Source: Cyanophora paradoxa (Eukaryota > Glaucocystophyceae > Cyanophorales > Cyanophoraceae). From it: a stretch of DNA of 64,000 nt. The stretch spans positions 248,001 through 312,000 of the forward strand of contig QPMI01000056.1 in NCBI GenBank assembly GCA_004431415.1, given 5' to 3'. The notes beneath the pieces are model-generated. The model saw only the letters and a list, made by a program, of their open reading frames with translations, had not been told where the DNA came from and searched no databases. The stretch's first letter is position 1. Each line of letters opens with the position of its first letter. A program made the translations under genes and the position numbers. This document shows positions 1-11,830 of the stretch, piece by piece.

Positions 1-527
1 GGCCGCGCCCGTGCCCGCACGCACCGGCAGCGGCCGCCTTGGTCCCAGTCTCGTAGCCCTCCCAGTGCGTGCGCCCGGGCTCGTTCAGGTGCACGTGGCT
101 GCGCGGCGTGAGCGAGCGCGGGGGCGCCGCAGCTTCCGGGCGGGCGGCGGCGCGCATGTCAACGAGGCCGGGGCCGATGACGAGGTCATCGAAGTCGCGC
201 ATGAGGCAGTGCTTCCAAGGCGCCAGCTCCTCGCGCTTCACCACCGCCCGGATCGTCCCGTTCGAGACCACGACTGCAGCGCGCAATCGGCCCGCCGCGG
301 GGCGCAGCGGCGGCGCGCGCGGCGCACCCGCGGCATCCTCGACGCCTCCAGGGGTCACCACGCGCGTGCTGATGTACACCACGCACGTCTGCTTGGGCGG
401 GCCGACCTGCGGGGGCGTCAGTCGCCGCGAATCAGGCTGGCGACGCCGGGCGGCTGAACCGGCGCACCCGAAAGAGCGCCGCGATAGATAAAGCGACGAG
501 GAGCGCGAGGAGCGCGCCCTTGTTCAT
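1..527 (-). CDS. Allantoinase, 5' part (cut by window edge)
   Basis: Allantoinase opens the ring of allantoin to allantoate in purine (ureide) catabolism; plant forms are ER-anchored. Three exons read on the minus strand: 527-468, 406-156 and 98-25, with the next intron running off the window. Exon 1 gives MNKGALLALLVALSIAALFR, a short hydrophobic signal or anchor. Exon 2 carries the amidohydrolase N-terminal beta domain ending GPGLVD. Exon 3 supplies the metal-binding HVH followed by LNEPGR, WEG and GTKAAAAG, the classic allantoinase/dihydropyrimidinase block (about residue 104 onward). Intron 1 is GT-AG (60 nt, GTGCGCC donor); intron 2 is GC-AG, needed to keep VDIHVH in frame. The start at 527 is chosen because the hydrophobic N-terminus follows directly; an in-frame ATG further upstream gives low-complexity Arg/Pro sequence. 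Dihydropyrimidinase is the main alternative; EPGR-x-x-WEG favours allantoinase. Confidence 0.85.
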
Positions 528-838
528 CGCCGCGGGCGCGGTCGGCGCGAGGGCGCCGCTTGGGGGGTACAGGCGCGGGTCGGTCGAAGGAGCGACAAGC
601 GACCGGCGCAGGCCCAGCGATGCTTCTCTCCGCGGCGGCTCTTCGGCCGCCGCGCCATGTTTCGAGGGTCGCGCTCTCGCGGGTCCTCGGCGGCGCAAGG
701 ACCGTCGTCTCCGGCATTTACAAGGACAGCGAGAGGTGCGGACGCCCCTAGCGGTCCACAGAACCCCGCAGAAGCGCTGTCGGCGGCCGGCGCGCCCCGC
801 CACGTGACCCGCGCCGTTCTGGATGGCCCGTCGGTCGG
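528..838. promoter_or_regulatory. Divergent intergenic region between allantoinase and AAA ATPase genes
   Basis: A 311-bp GC-rich gap separates the two divergent start codons, so it presumably carries both promoters. I see no TATA box or other recognisable element. The only ORFs across it are low-complexity Arg/Ala/Pro reading frames. Confidence 0.4.
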
Positions 839-3800
839 ATGTCATTACGGCAGCGGCTGACCGCCGGGCCCTCGAACAGGTCCAAGAGGTTCACGGAATG
901 GCAGATCCGCGAGGTGAGACGCCCCGCACGGGCCCCCGCCGCCCCGGTGTTCCGCACGCGGCCGCTGAATGTTCTGACCCGCCGCAGGTCGCCCGCGCGT
1001 ACAAGCCCCCGAGCAAGAACACGGTGAGCCGCATTAGCCGCGCACCGCCGGCGTTCGCCGCCGCCTCCGCCGCGGAATCCAATTGTCCGCCCGCCCGCCC
1101 GCCCGCCGGCAGGTCGACCTCGGCGATCCGGAGTGGGAGTACAGCGAGTTCGTGGGCGCTGCGGCGCAGAACGCGCTCGTTCTCTCCGCGTACGCCCGCC
1201 TGGTGAGCTCCCCGCCGACCCGGCCCGGCCCCGCCCGCTCCGCCCGCTCCGCCCGCCCCGCCCGCTCCACCCGCCGCTGAGCCCAGCACTCCCTCCCGCC
1301 CGCAGCACAACAAGGAGCGGTTCCCGTCGAGCTTCAGCGTCTTCCTCTCCGGCCCGCCGGGCTCCGAGCTCCTACAGGAGAGCCTCTGCGCAGGCACGGC
1401 CGCCCGCCTGGTCCGTTCGCTGCGCCGGCGCCGGCGCCCGCCCGCCCGCCCGCCCGCCCCGCACTGCCTAAACGACGTACCCAGGGCGCGGGATTCCTCC
1501 CCCTCGACCTGCGGTCCCTGCTGCACACGCCGCCCTCGGACTCGGGCGAGTCGGTCTCGACCGTCGAAGGCTCCGAGCTGCTCCAGCAGCTCATCTCCAG
1601 CGGGAAGCGGTGCGCCAAGCTAATCTAACCTAATCTTATCTTAAGCTTAAGCCTTCTGATCTCTGAGCTCCAAGCTATCTCATCTTCAAGCTTCAAACTG
1701 TCTAATTTTTAGGCTCGAAGCTAAGCTTGGCCCGTCTTTTGAGCCTCTCCGACTCCTCTCTTTGCAGGGGCGGCGGCGGCGGCGGCGGCGGCGGCGGAGA
1801 GGACCGCTCCGCCCTCGCCCAGGCCAACATGTCCCTGTTTCAGGTACCCCCCCGCTCCATCCCCCTCCCCTTCCCCGTACCCCCCGGCCGAGCCCTTTGT
1901 TCGCAGCTGTGCGGGCACGCGAAGGGGAACATCGAAGCGGGGAGCAGGTCCGTTAGGCTCCACCCCCCCCCCCCTTTCTAAGACGTAGTACCCCCCTCGC
2001 TTTCCGGGGCGGCCGGGCTAGAGGGGGCTACACGCCGCCCGCCTCCGCGCCTCTTCGCCGCCGTGCTAAACTCGCTGCCTCAGCGATGCGTGGGGACTAG
2101 ACTAGACCGATGCGCCCCCCGCCGCCCCGCTGCCTCGACTAGGCGCGCTAGACTCGCTGCCCGATGCGCCCACCGCCGCGCTAGACTCGCTGCCTCGACT
2201 AGGCGCGCCGCTGCCGCCAGGGCAGCGGCCCAGACCGGCGCTGCGCTGCGATGCGCCCCCCGCCGCCCCGCTCACCAGGCTCTGCATCACACTCTAGCCT
2301 GGCCTGGCCTAGACTAGACTCTGGCTGCCTCAGCGACACCTGGGTTCTAGATGCCGCCCCTGCCTTCCTCCCCCCGCCGGGTGACTCGTGCTGCCTCAGC
2401 CCCCTTCCTTGCGGCTCTTGCGACCCGCCCCACCCCGCCCCTTTCCCCCCCCCCCCCCCCCCCCCCCGCTCCCCGCTCACATGAGCCTCGCCCGAGCAGG
2501 CCCTGTATCGTCTTCTTGAAGAACGGGCCGGGGAGCCCCGCCGCCATGGAGAAGCTCCTGCAGGTCGGCATCCTCCTACTTTGACGAACTAACACGACGC
2601 GATTCATAGAAGAATAAAGACATGGGGGGCTCCTGCAGATCCGCCTAGCCTAGCTAATGGCTCCTAGCCTAGCGCTCGTCTACGAAGCGATGAGATCGTC
2701 CAGTATTCGAGTCTCAAGCAACACTAACAACTAACAACTAACAAGTTACATTGACAACTTAACTAAGCAACATTAACAACCAACAAGTTAGTTCTTCACT
2801 TTAAACTTCGCTCGCAGGACGTGGAGAAGTCGATGGGTTCCCTCAAGAGCCCGACCCTCGTCGTCGGCTCCCAGGTGCTCAGATCCGATCTGACCTGATT
2901 TGATCTGACCTGATCTGAATGATCCGATTTGATTTGATCTGATCCGGGTGCAGGCGATCCGGCCGCCCTCGGGCCGCTCAGGCCGCGGCATGGCGGGACT
3001 GCCCCGCCTCGTCTTCAGCGTACCCGGGGCCCGCCCGGACGCCGAGCAGGTGCCTCAGAATCCACCATAGAACCCCGCGGGACTCTCCTGTTCTCTCTCT
3101 GAAGATTCTTATCGCTCGCGATTCTCATCCTCTTCTCCTCTATAATACTCTCGATCCTCTATAATACTCTCTATAGTACTATTCTCTTAAGACTCTTATG
3201 TTCCTTCTCTTATTCATTCTTATTCTCGCAGGCGGAGGCGGACCGGGCGGCGGCGGGGCCGGCGGAGCGCCCGCTCCACGTGCACATCACGGGCCCCATG
3301 GAAGGCAGGCCCCGGCCCCGCCCCTGCCCCTGCCTCACTAGACCGAGTCCAGGACTAAGACTAAGTCCAAGACTAAGATTAAGACGAAGTCTCCCTGCCA
3401 ATATAAGACCATCATACACACACACGCCCCTGCAATGCGTTGCCGTCTGCGCGGAGGTGGCCTGAACCAGCTGACTGACTAGCTAACTCCGTCCCCCTCC
3501 CTCTTTCTCGAATACTAACCCCGCCTCCCTCTCCCTCGGCAGGCTCGGCAGCGGAGCGGTGGGGGGAGCGGCTGGAGGCGGACGGGGCGCGGCACGTCGC
3601 CGCGACCAACGTCGCCCTCGTCCTCCGGTGCCCCCTCTTACATCTTAGATCTTAGAGGATCTCTTGGAGATCTTAGAGGATCTTATCTTAGAGGATCTTA
3701 GAGGCATAGCTCTAAGAGAATCCTCCGTTGCGGCCTCTTAGAGAGGATCTTAGGTAGCTTTTGGAGCTTAGGTGGCTTAGATTTTAGATAACTTTAAATC

Positions 3801-6800
3801 GTGCTATATGGATATCCAGCTTTTAGAGAATCGCCGCGACCAACCCCCACGCCGCCCTCGTCCTCCGGTGCGGCTGGGCCCCCTTCTGGGGTCGATCTTA
3901 GACGTGACGATGACTGATCCTAGAGAGTCTCCTTATCGGATCCCCTCCCCCCCCTTCCCTTCCACCCCTTCCCCTCCCCTCCTCCCCCCTTCTCCTCCCC
4001 CCCTCCTCCTCCGCCCCCTTCCCCCCCCCCTCCTCCCCAAGTGCCGCGCTGCGCCCACTTCCCTTGCGTCTGCCTCACGCTGCGGGCGGGCCTGCAGGGA
4101 GATGTTCCTCATGGGCGTCGACGCCAGCGCCGGCGAGGCCGCCCCCGCCGCCCTCCTCCAGGTGAGCGAGAGAGAGAGAATCTGTAGAAGAAGCTTTAAA
4201 GGCTTTACGAAGATCTATCATAGAATCGATATAGGCTTTATGAGAATCTATCTTAGAGCTTGGGGGAGGGCGGCCCGCCCTCTCCTCATCTTTTCCGTCG
4301 CGCGCGCGCTCGCTCGCTGACGCACGCGGCCTTGCGCAGGGCGACGCGGAGCCGGGGCCCCTCTCCAAGCGGGTCCGCACCCGCCCCCTTCCCCCCTCCT
4401 CCCCCTCGCCCCCCTCCACTCCGCCCCCTCCCCTCCGCCCCCGCGGGGCGAGCCGCTCCGAGCCGCGCCGAGCCGAGCCGACCGCCTGCCGCCCCGGCCC
4501 GCCCCGCCCCGCTCAGATGCCGGCGAACGCCTCCTTAAAAGCCTTCATAGACTCTACCATAGATTCTCATAGACGCTTTATAGATTCTATAGATTATAGA
4601 CCGACCCTTTATAGATTCATTCTATAGATTATAGATCATAGATTATTTAGATTCCATGGACCTTTCATAGATTCTACGATAGGTACGATAGATGCGCTTC
4701 ACCTCCGCCCCCGGCGAGCCAAGCCGAGCCGAGCCGACCGCCTGCCGCCCCGCCCCGCCCCGCCCCGCGCAGATGCTGACGAACGCGGAGGCGCGCAAGA
4801 TCGCCATCTGGTGCCCCCGCCCGCCCCGCCCCGCCCCGCCCCGCCCCGCCCCGCGCGGAGCCGAGGTCGGCTAGGGGAGCCGACTATCATAGAATCTATA
4901 CCTATCATACCTATCATAGCGCCGCCCCGCCCCGCGTGGAGCCGAGGAGCAGCCGGGCCGGGCTAGTAGCCGGGCAGGGGAACAACCACGCCGGCCTCCC
5001 CCCCCCCCCCCCCCCCCCCCCCTCCCCCCGCCGACTAGCAGCCGGGCTAGCGAACGACGGACTTTTAACGAGAGCAAGCTAGTAGCTTAGAGCTAGAGAA
5101 CGACGCCGGCCTACAGGACCAGCAGCCGGACTAGAGAGCAACGACTCACCGCCTCGCTTCGCCTCGCCTCCGCCTCTGACGCCTCCGGGCAGGTCGGCGA
5201 GCCGGGAGCTCCTCTCGACGCACCTCTCGTCCCTCGCCGTCGCGCCGCCGGCCAACGGCGGCGCCCTCCTCCCCCGCGGCATCACCCTCACAGTCCGCGC
5301 CTTTCTTAGCCTCAGAAGGCTTCAGACACATACACCTCGAAGACTTAGAGAACTTGGACACATAGCCCCCCCCCCCCCCCCCTTCCCTTCTGACGCTGCG
5401 CCGTACCCCTCCCCGCAGGTCGGGGGCCAGCAAGTCACCGTCGAGCCGGCCGTCATCGCCCCCCGCGGTCCGCCCCCCCCCCACGCCCGCACCCGGTACC
5501 CCCCTACCCTCTCTCCGCCCCGCTCACGTCCGTTATTCTTCCTTAGACGCGGCGCCCAAGCTGCACGTGGGCCCTCAGGTGCCGCCCCGCCTCCGCCGCG
5601 CCCTCCGCCACGCCCTCATCTGAGCCCGCTCCGGCCCCCGCCCCCCCCCCCCCCCCCCCCCCTTCCCCCCTCCGCAGTCGATCGCGGGGGCGGTGGAGGT
5701 CTCCACGGCCACCGAGGCCCCCGCACCGCCTGAGTCGTGCGCCCCTGCGTTCCACTGCGCCCCAAGAGAATCTATTAAAGAGCACTGGCCTTGTGAGAAT
5801 CCATTATAGCACTCATGAAAGAAATCTACCATCCATATCATAGCCTAATGAGGGCCGCCCGGCCCGCCTGACTCTCTCCCCGCCCTCTCGGCAGGGACGG
5901 CGGGGCGGGCGGGGACGAGGCGGGCCCGCTGCGCGGCATGTTCGGGGACCGCAACTACGAGGCCGAGCTCCTCCAGAACGTCGTATCCCCCAAGGCGCGC
6001 CCCGAGCCCGCCCGTACCCCCCCCCCTTGGGATAACGTTTAAGGAGTCTTGAGAGTTTAAGTGATAACGTTAAAGTGATAACGTATATTGTTTATTGTTG
6101 GGCGCGTGCCCGCGCCCCCGTACCCCCCCAGAAACCCCCTTGGGAGGTCTAGACCTAGCCTTCCTTCCCCCCCTCCTTAGAGAGAGCCTTGGGAGGTCTA
6201 GGCCTAGTGACAGTCGTGTCCGACAAGGCGCGCGCGCGCCCGTACCCACCCTTTAGAGACCGCCTTCGGAGGTCTAGACCTAGTGACGGACCTAGATCCA
6301 CGCCGTGTCCCCAAGGCGCGCGCGCGCGCGCGGGCGAGCGACCGTACCCCCCTCGGAGCTACCTCGTCCAGCCCGCTCGCTCGCCCCTAGCCCACGTCGC
6401 CCCCTCTCCACCCTGACCCTTAGAGAGCTAGCTCGTCCGGCGCGCCTCCAGTCCTAGCCTTTCTTCCCCCCCCTCTCCACCCTCTCCACTCTGACCCCTT
6501 AGAGAGCTAGCCCGTCCAGCCCGCTCGCCCCCAGCCCGCGTCGTCCCCCCCCTCCACCCTGACCCCCCCCCCCCCCCCCCCCGCAGGACATCGACGTGCG
6601 GTTCGCGGACGTCGGCGCCCTCGAGGACTGCAAGCGCGCCCTCTACGAGTGCGCCGTACCCCCCGGTCCCCCGCCCCGGGCCCTCCGTGCACACGTCAAG
6701 GGGTCTCGAACCTAGATCTTTTAATCTACCTATCTAGCTTAGTGTCTCGTAAGGAAGCGCGCCCCCTGTAAGGGGGCGCGAACCTGCCGGTGACCTCCCC

Positions 6801-9633
6801 CTCCCCTTCTCCGCGCAGGCTGGTGATCCTGCCGCTGCGCTTCCCGAAGCTCTTCTCGCGGGGCAACCTCCGCAAGTCAACGAAGGGCGTCCTCCTCTTC
6901 GGGTCCGCATCTGCTGTGCAATTCTATCCTAGAATCTTAAGGAATCATAGAATCTTAAGGCTTAAGGCTATAATTCTATCTTAGAATCTCTTATGGAAGC
7001 GCGGAATCTACCATAGTAAGAAAACATCAATCATAGAATCGTCAGGGCGCGCCGCCCGCCCCGCCCCGCCCCGCCTTGACCTCTGGCTCCCCCCCCCCCC
7101 CCCCCCCCCCCCCCGCAGGCCGCCGGGGACGGGGAAGAGCATGCTGGCGAAGGCGGTCGCCTCCGAGGCCCGCGCCACCTTCATCGACGTGCGCACGCCC
7201 GCTCCCGCTCCCCGCCCGTGGGCGAGCTAGATTAGAAATCTAGATTCCCCCCTAGATTCCTGTCCACAGGGGATCTCGCACGCCTGCGAGGGGCCCGGAT
7301 CCCCTGCCGCCCCCCCGCCGCGGCCGAAGCGGGGTGGTTCTAGGAGCCCTGGACTCCTAGACTGCCCTACCCTCCTGCGGCGCTTACTGCCCTACCCCTA
7401 GACTGCCCTACCCCTAGACTGTCCTAGACTGCCCTAGACTCTTAAACACCACCTCGCACGCCTGTAAGGGGCCCCGATGGATCCCCCCGCCCTCCCGCCG
7501 CGGCCGGCTGACGCGCCGTCGGGCTGGCTCAGGTGAGCGCGTCGACGCTGACCTCCAAGTGGTTCGGCGACTCTGAGAAGCTCAGGTGAGTTGCGGCCCG
7601 AGCGCCTCCTCCCTCTCCCGCCGCGCCGGGCAGCTGCTGTTGTTCAGAGCGGCGCGCCGTTCTAGAGCCCAGACCTTAGACCCTAGGCGCTGACGGCGGG
7701 GCCCCCCCTCCCCCCCGGCAGCGCTACGCTGTTCAGCGTGGCGCGCCGTTCTAGACCCTAGACCTGGCGCCCTAGAGCCGGCCCCTGGAGCCTATCTCAC
7801 TAACTCGCTCTCGCCCTCGCACCGAGCACCGCGGCGCTGTTCAGCTTGGCGCGCCGTTCTAGGGCACTCCCTCCCTTTCCCAAGCCAGACCCTGCTCTGA
7901 AGCCAGCGAACTGACTCGCCCCGGGCAGCGCGGCGCTGTTCAGCGTGGCGCGGAAGAAGCAGCCGGCGGTCATCTTCCTCGACGAGGTCGACGCCCTCCT
8001 CGGCCACCGCGGTCCGCCCCGCCGCTGCCCCCGCCCCCTGCTGCCCTCGCCCCCCGCCCCCGCCCCACTGCTAGACGCCCCGGGGGCAGGTCTCCTCTTC
8101 CCCCGCCCCCGCCCCGGGGCTCCTCTTCTTTCTTTCTAGAAGGACGGCCGCCGCGCGACCTCTTCCCGTCCCTTGGAAACCCTAGAGACTTAGGTCCGTC
8201 CCTTCGATAGATAATAGTCGCGACTGGGCAACGTCGCCAGAGACCCTGGCCCCGCCCCGCCCCGCCCTTCCCTTTCCTGTGGCCCAGCCCTCCCCCCTCT
8301 TTCTAGCTTCCGGACCGGACCACCGATTCCTCCCCCCCGCGGTCCGCGCCCCGCCCCGGCCCGCCCCGCCCCGCCCCGCCCTGGCCCGGCCGAGCTCCTC
8401 CGGCCAAGTCGGCCACGCCCCGCCCCGCTCTTACCTTCGCGCTTCTCCTCGCTTCCCGCACCGCCACCCCTTTCCCGGCCGGCCCCTTCGCGCCCGCTCT
8501 TCCCTTCGCGCTTCCCCCCTTTCCCGGCCGGCCCCTCACGCCCCGGGCCGCAGGGATGGGCGAGCACGAGGCGACGCGCCGCCTCAAGAACGAGGCGCGC
8601 CCCCCCGCTCCCGCCCCCTTCTTCTTCTCTTCTTCGTCGTCTGACGGGAGCGCGCGCCTCCGCCGGGAGCAGTTCATGAGCAACTGGGACGGGCTGAAGA
8701 GCTCCGAGTCGGACCGCGTCATCGTCCTCGCTGCCACCAACCGGTCCGCCCAGAACCCCTTTCCCATCCTAGCAGACATGTAGATTTTTTATAAGATAAA
8801 CAAGCACAACCACCCTAGCTATGGATCCCCAGCTATATTCCCCGGCCCCCTCTGACACCCCCGGACCCCCCCGGCAGGCCGTTCGACCTGGACGAGGCGG
8901 TGCTGCGGCGCATGCCGAAGCGGCTCCTCGTCGACGTCCCCGACGCCCAGGCCCGCCTCCGCATCCTCAAGGTACGAGGGGAGGGGTACAGGTTGCCTTT
9001 GGACCCTAGGAGGGGGGCCTTAGGCCCTAGGCCAGGACCCTTAGGTCAGCAGGGTGGGGGTGGGGGCGAGCGGGGGAGGCGGCGGGCAGGCTGGGGTGGC
9101 TGGGGGAAGGGCTGCGGCTGCGATTGGGGCGCGGGCTCCTGCAAGCGGGCTCCTCGGCACTAGAGGTCGCTAGAAGCCGACGATCTCCGAGGGCTCGCCT
9201 GAGCCTCCTCGCCCCCCCCTCCCCCGCTTCTGACACCCCCCCCCCCCCCCCCCCCCCCCCCAGGTGCTGCTGGCGAACGAGGCGCTGGACGCGTCGCTCT
9301 CGCTGGAGGAGCTGGCCGCCAACACCGAGGGGTACACCGGCTCCGACCTCAAGAACCTCTGCATCCAGGCGCGCCGGGAGGAGGGGGGGCGGGGAGGAGG
9401 CGGGTACCGCTCTTTGGCGCCCGCCGGCTTTCTTCTGACGCTCGCCCCTCCCCCCCTCCCCTCTCTTTCTCGCACGCAGGCGGCGTACGCGCCGGTGCGG
9501 GAGCTCTTCGCGGCGGCCGCGCAGGCCAACGGCGCGGCGCCCGCCGCCCTCCGGGAAGACGGCACCCCGCCCAGGTTCCCCCCCCCCCCCCCCAGCCCCC
9601 AGCCCCCCCCAGCCCCCCAGCCCCCCCCCCCCA

Positions 9634-9664
<31 letters not shown>

Positions 9665-10988
9665 GCCTTCAGCCCCGTCCACGGGATGAGGGGAAAAGGA
9701 GAGGGAGAGGGGGCGTGGGGGACAGACACGGCCGCGTCCTAGCCTAGCTCCCCCCTCCTCCCCCTCCTCCGCCTCGCTCTCTCACTCGCGCGGGGTCGCA
9801 GGGCCCGGCGGACCACCTCGCCGGCCTCGGGCTGGAGGCCCTCGAGGCCGCCGCCGCCGCCGCCGAGGTGCCCCCTACCCCCGCCCCGCCCCCTCCCCCG
9901 CCCTATCCTCTGAGAAGGCGGGAGAGATCTATTCTAGTTTAGAGGTTGGGCCGGGTCTAGTCCTTGTGCCGAGTCCAGTCCTGCCCGCTCCGGCCGCCCC
10001 CGCCCGCCCGCCCCCGCCCTTCTTTCCGAGAAGACGGGGGATATTGTGCATGGGCCGGGTCTCGATTATATAGTTATTCCCAATTGTAGAGCTTTCTGGT
10101 CTAGTCCCGCCCGCCCGCCCGCCCGCCCGCCCGCCCCCTCTCTGGTCCGAGCTCTATCTATGACGGGGCGTGCCCCAGTCCTGCCCTTCGAATTCGGCCC
10201 CGCTCCGCCCCGACTGAGCCTGGCGCCGGGCAGGCGGACATCGACGGGCGGCAGCTGCGGTCCCTCGTCCTCGAGGACTTCATCACCGCCAAGGTCCAGG
10301 TCCGCTCGCATTGCAGTACCCCCCTGTCGCTTCTTCCCCCCTAGACTAGGGGACTAGACTAGACTAGGTCCGCTCGCATTGCAGTACCCCCGCTCAGGCT
10401 TGGCTGGGGGGCTCGATGAGGCCTGGAGACGGGGCGGGGCTGCTGGCCTAAGAGGATCCCCCTGTCGCTTCTTCCCCCCTAGACTAGGGGACTAGATAAG
10501 GGGACCAGACTACCTTCCTTTCGGGCTTTTCGGGTTCTGTAGATGTGAACTCCATCGCGATGAGGCCTGGAGATGCCGGGGGCTTCTTAGAGGATCTCCG
10601 CATAGTTCCGCCCATTTAGGCTGAGGGATATCGATGGGGCGGCCGAATGCCGGGGGCTTCCGAGCGGTGGCCCTGGCGACCGCCGCGCCCGCCCGATTAG
10701 ATTAGCTTCGCGATTTAGATTATATCAGATTATAATAAGATCTAGAGGTTCGAGGGAGTCCGGCCCTGTTGACTCCGGCCCCGCGCCCGCCCGCCCCGCG
10801 CAGGTCTGCCCGTCGGTCAGCGAGGACAGCGCGACCGTCCAGGCGCGCACGCATACCCCCCTCCGTCCCTGCCCCGCGTACCCCCCCCCTCCGTCTCACC
10901 CCCCCGGTAGGAGCTGCGGCGGTGGAACCGGGAGTACGGCGAGTCGGGTTCGCGGCGCGGCCGCCAAAAGATCGGGTTCGCGCAGTGA
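839..10988 (+). CDS. AAA-family ATPase of the large plant type (Msp1/ATAD1-like ATPase domain), 34 exons
   Basis: About 797 codons. Exons I place: 839-913, 988-1023, 1113-1202, 1306-1410, 1485-1609, 1768-1843, 1907-1947, 2500-2563, 2818-2874, 2954-3049, 3232-3304, 3543-3627, 4098-4161, 4340-4372, 4773-4810, 5193-5292, 5419-5467, 5547-5578, 5678-5736, 5895-5982, 6587-6648, 6819-6902, 7119-7188, 7533-7585, 7929-8011, 8554-8594, 8673-8743, 8878-8971, 9264-9368, 9480-~9574, 9802-9867, 10234-10299, 10804-10842, 10911-10988. The N-terminal half has an inactive P-loop-like stretch (LSGPPGSELLQE) as in plant homologues. The ATPase half has VRFADVGALED, Walker A GPPGTGKS (~residue 511), Walker B VIFLDEVDALL (~565), HEATRRLKNEFMSNWDGL, sensor AATNRPFDLD, arginine RRMPKR, GYTGSDLKNLC and the C-terminal LEDF-ITAKVQ and W-N-EYGE-GSR. 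ATG 839 is preferred over ATG 823 because only its frame continues at phase 0 through exons 2-4. Borders of exon 30 are the least certain. Likely a membrane-associated protein remodeller; the exact role is unknown. Confidence 0.88.
2445..9663 (+). repeat. Poly-C tracts in AAA-gene introns
   Basis: Uninterrupted C runs on the coding strand lie at 2445-2467, 4998-5022, 5366-5382, 5641-5662, 6563-6582, 7089-7114, 9236-9261 and ~9635-9663 (17-29 nt). Those at 6563, 7089 and 9236 run to within a few bases of the AG acceptor, so they act as the polypyrimidine tract. A related run is at 17054-17074 in the AAA pseudogene copy. Exact lengths in a single assembly are unreliable. Confidence 0.85.
7586..7928 (+). 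repeat. Intron with three degenerate copies of the following exon start
   Basis: The real exon starts at 7929 and contains CTGTTCAGCGTGGCGCG. Related segments occur in the preceding intron near 7640, 7725 and 7833, each ending GGCGCGCCGTTCTAG. Two of them carry an upstream acceptor-like stretch (ccggcag at ~7714-7720, gagcac at ~7823). The stop in each copy would prevent use as an exon. The pattern suggests tandem duplication across the 3' splice site. Confidence 0.75.
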
Positions 10989-11574
10989 GAAGAACCCGGG
11001 CCCGCCGCTCCGCCGCTGTAGCCAGCGCCCCATGGCCACTGCATCCGATACGTAGCGTCTGTCACATCGAATCCGAATTCGAAGTGACGTTCATGGCACG
11101 TCCTCAGGGCCGCGCGCGGCCACACTGCGCGGCAAAGGGAGACAGGATGGTATAGCGTAAGGGGGCCGAACACGAATCCATGACCACAGCCTTGAAGTAA
11201 CCGCTCGCGATCGAAGGGGGCATGACACCACCGATCGCGAGCCCGAATTCAAAAATTAAAATGAAATTTCTCAATTTCAGTGCAATATGCCAACCCTACC
11301 GGTACTGGGAGTCCCGAGACCGGTACTACTACGGTACCGGACGTAGTACGACGTACTATTTGGAGAGTCGGATCGAGTACTCGTCACGGCTTTTTTTGGT
11401 ACCACTTAAGAGTCACTGATAAAGAGAGTCGATTCGCGACGCGCGAGTCTCGCGACCGTCGCGATCGATCGAACCCCAATTCTTTTTTTAATCCTTTTTT
11501 TACGTTTTTTCTATCTGCGCCGGTAATCTGCGAATCCCGATTCCCGATTCCCGACTGCGATCTGCGCCGGTTGT
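10989..11574. other. Spacer downstream of the AAA gene
   Basis: No gene supported. The first ~140 bp after the stop codon is duplicated downstream of the pseudogene at about 18090-18230. From ~11220 the sequence becomes AT-richer with many short palindromic motifs (GATC, CGATCG, GTAC) and T-runs. Confidence 0.5.
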
Positions 11575-11830
11575 CCGGCGTTTTTGGACCCGGACGGGCC
11601 GGACCCCCAGTACGGTTAATTATGCGCTCCCGAATTAATGCGTTTTGAAGCCTTCTGGCAGCGTGAGGGGGGTACATGCCGCAGTTTTCTTAGCGCCGGC
11701 TTAGCGCTTCGATATTAATGCGCCCCCTAATTGATGCGTTTAAAATTTTGTCAGCGAAAAACGCATTATTTCGGGACCGCATTACTTAAGTGCCCGGCAC
11801 TGCCCGCATTACTTCAGTGTTTTACGGTAG
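11575..11830. mobile_element. Small inverted-repeat element, 5'-incomplete copy (AATGCG subfamily)
   Basis: Shares blocks in order with the complete copy at 61093-61340: TTTTTGGACCCGGAC, CGAATTAATGCGTTTTGAAG, GGGGGGTACAT, GCCGCAGTTTTCTTAGCG, CAGCGAAAACGCATTA and a terminal TTTTACGGTA. The 5' inverted terminus is not recognisable, so this copy is truncated or diverged at its left end. No coding capacity; MITE-like. Confidence 0.65.

Noticed and set aside
432-845. 137-codon minus-strand frame as extended allantoinase N-terminus
   Set aside because: The part upstream of 527 is Arg/Pro-rich and unlike any signal peptide; the hydrophobic leader begins exactly at the ATG at 527.
823-912. Upstream ATG (823) as start of the AAA ATPase
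   Set aside because: Its frame joins exons 2 and 3 out of phase with the recognisable coding sequence; ATG 839 stays in phase.
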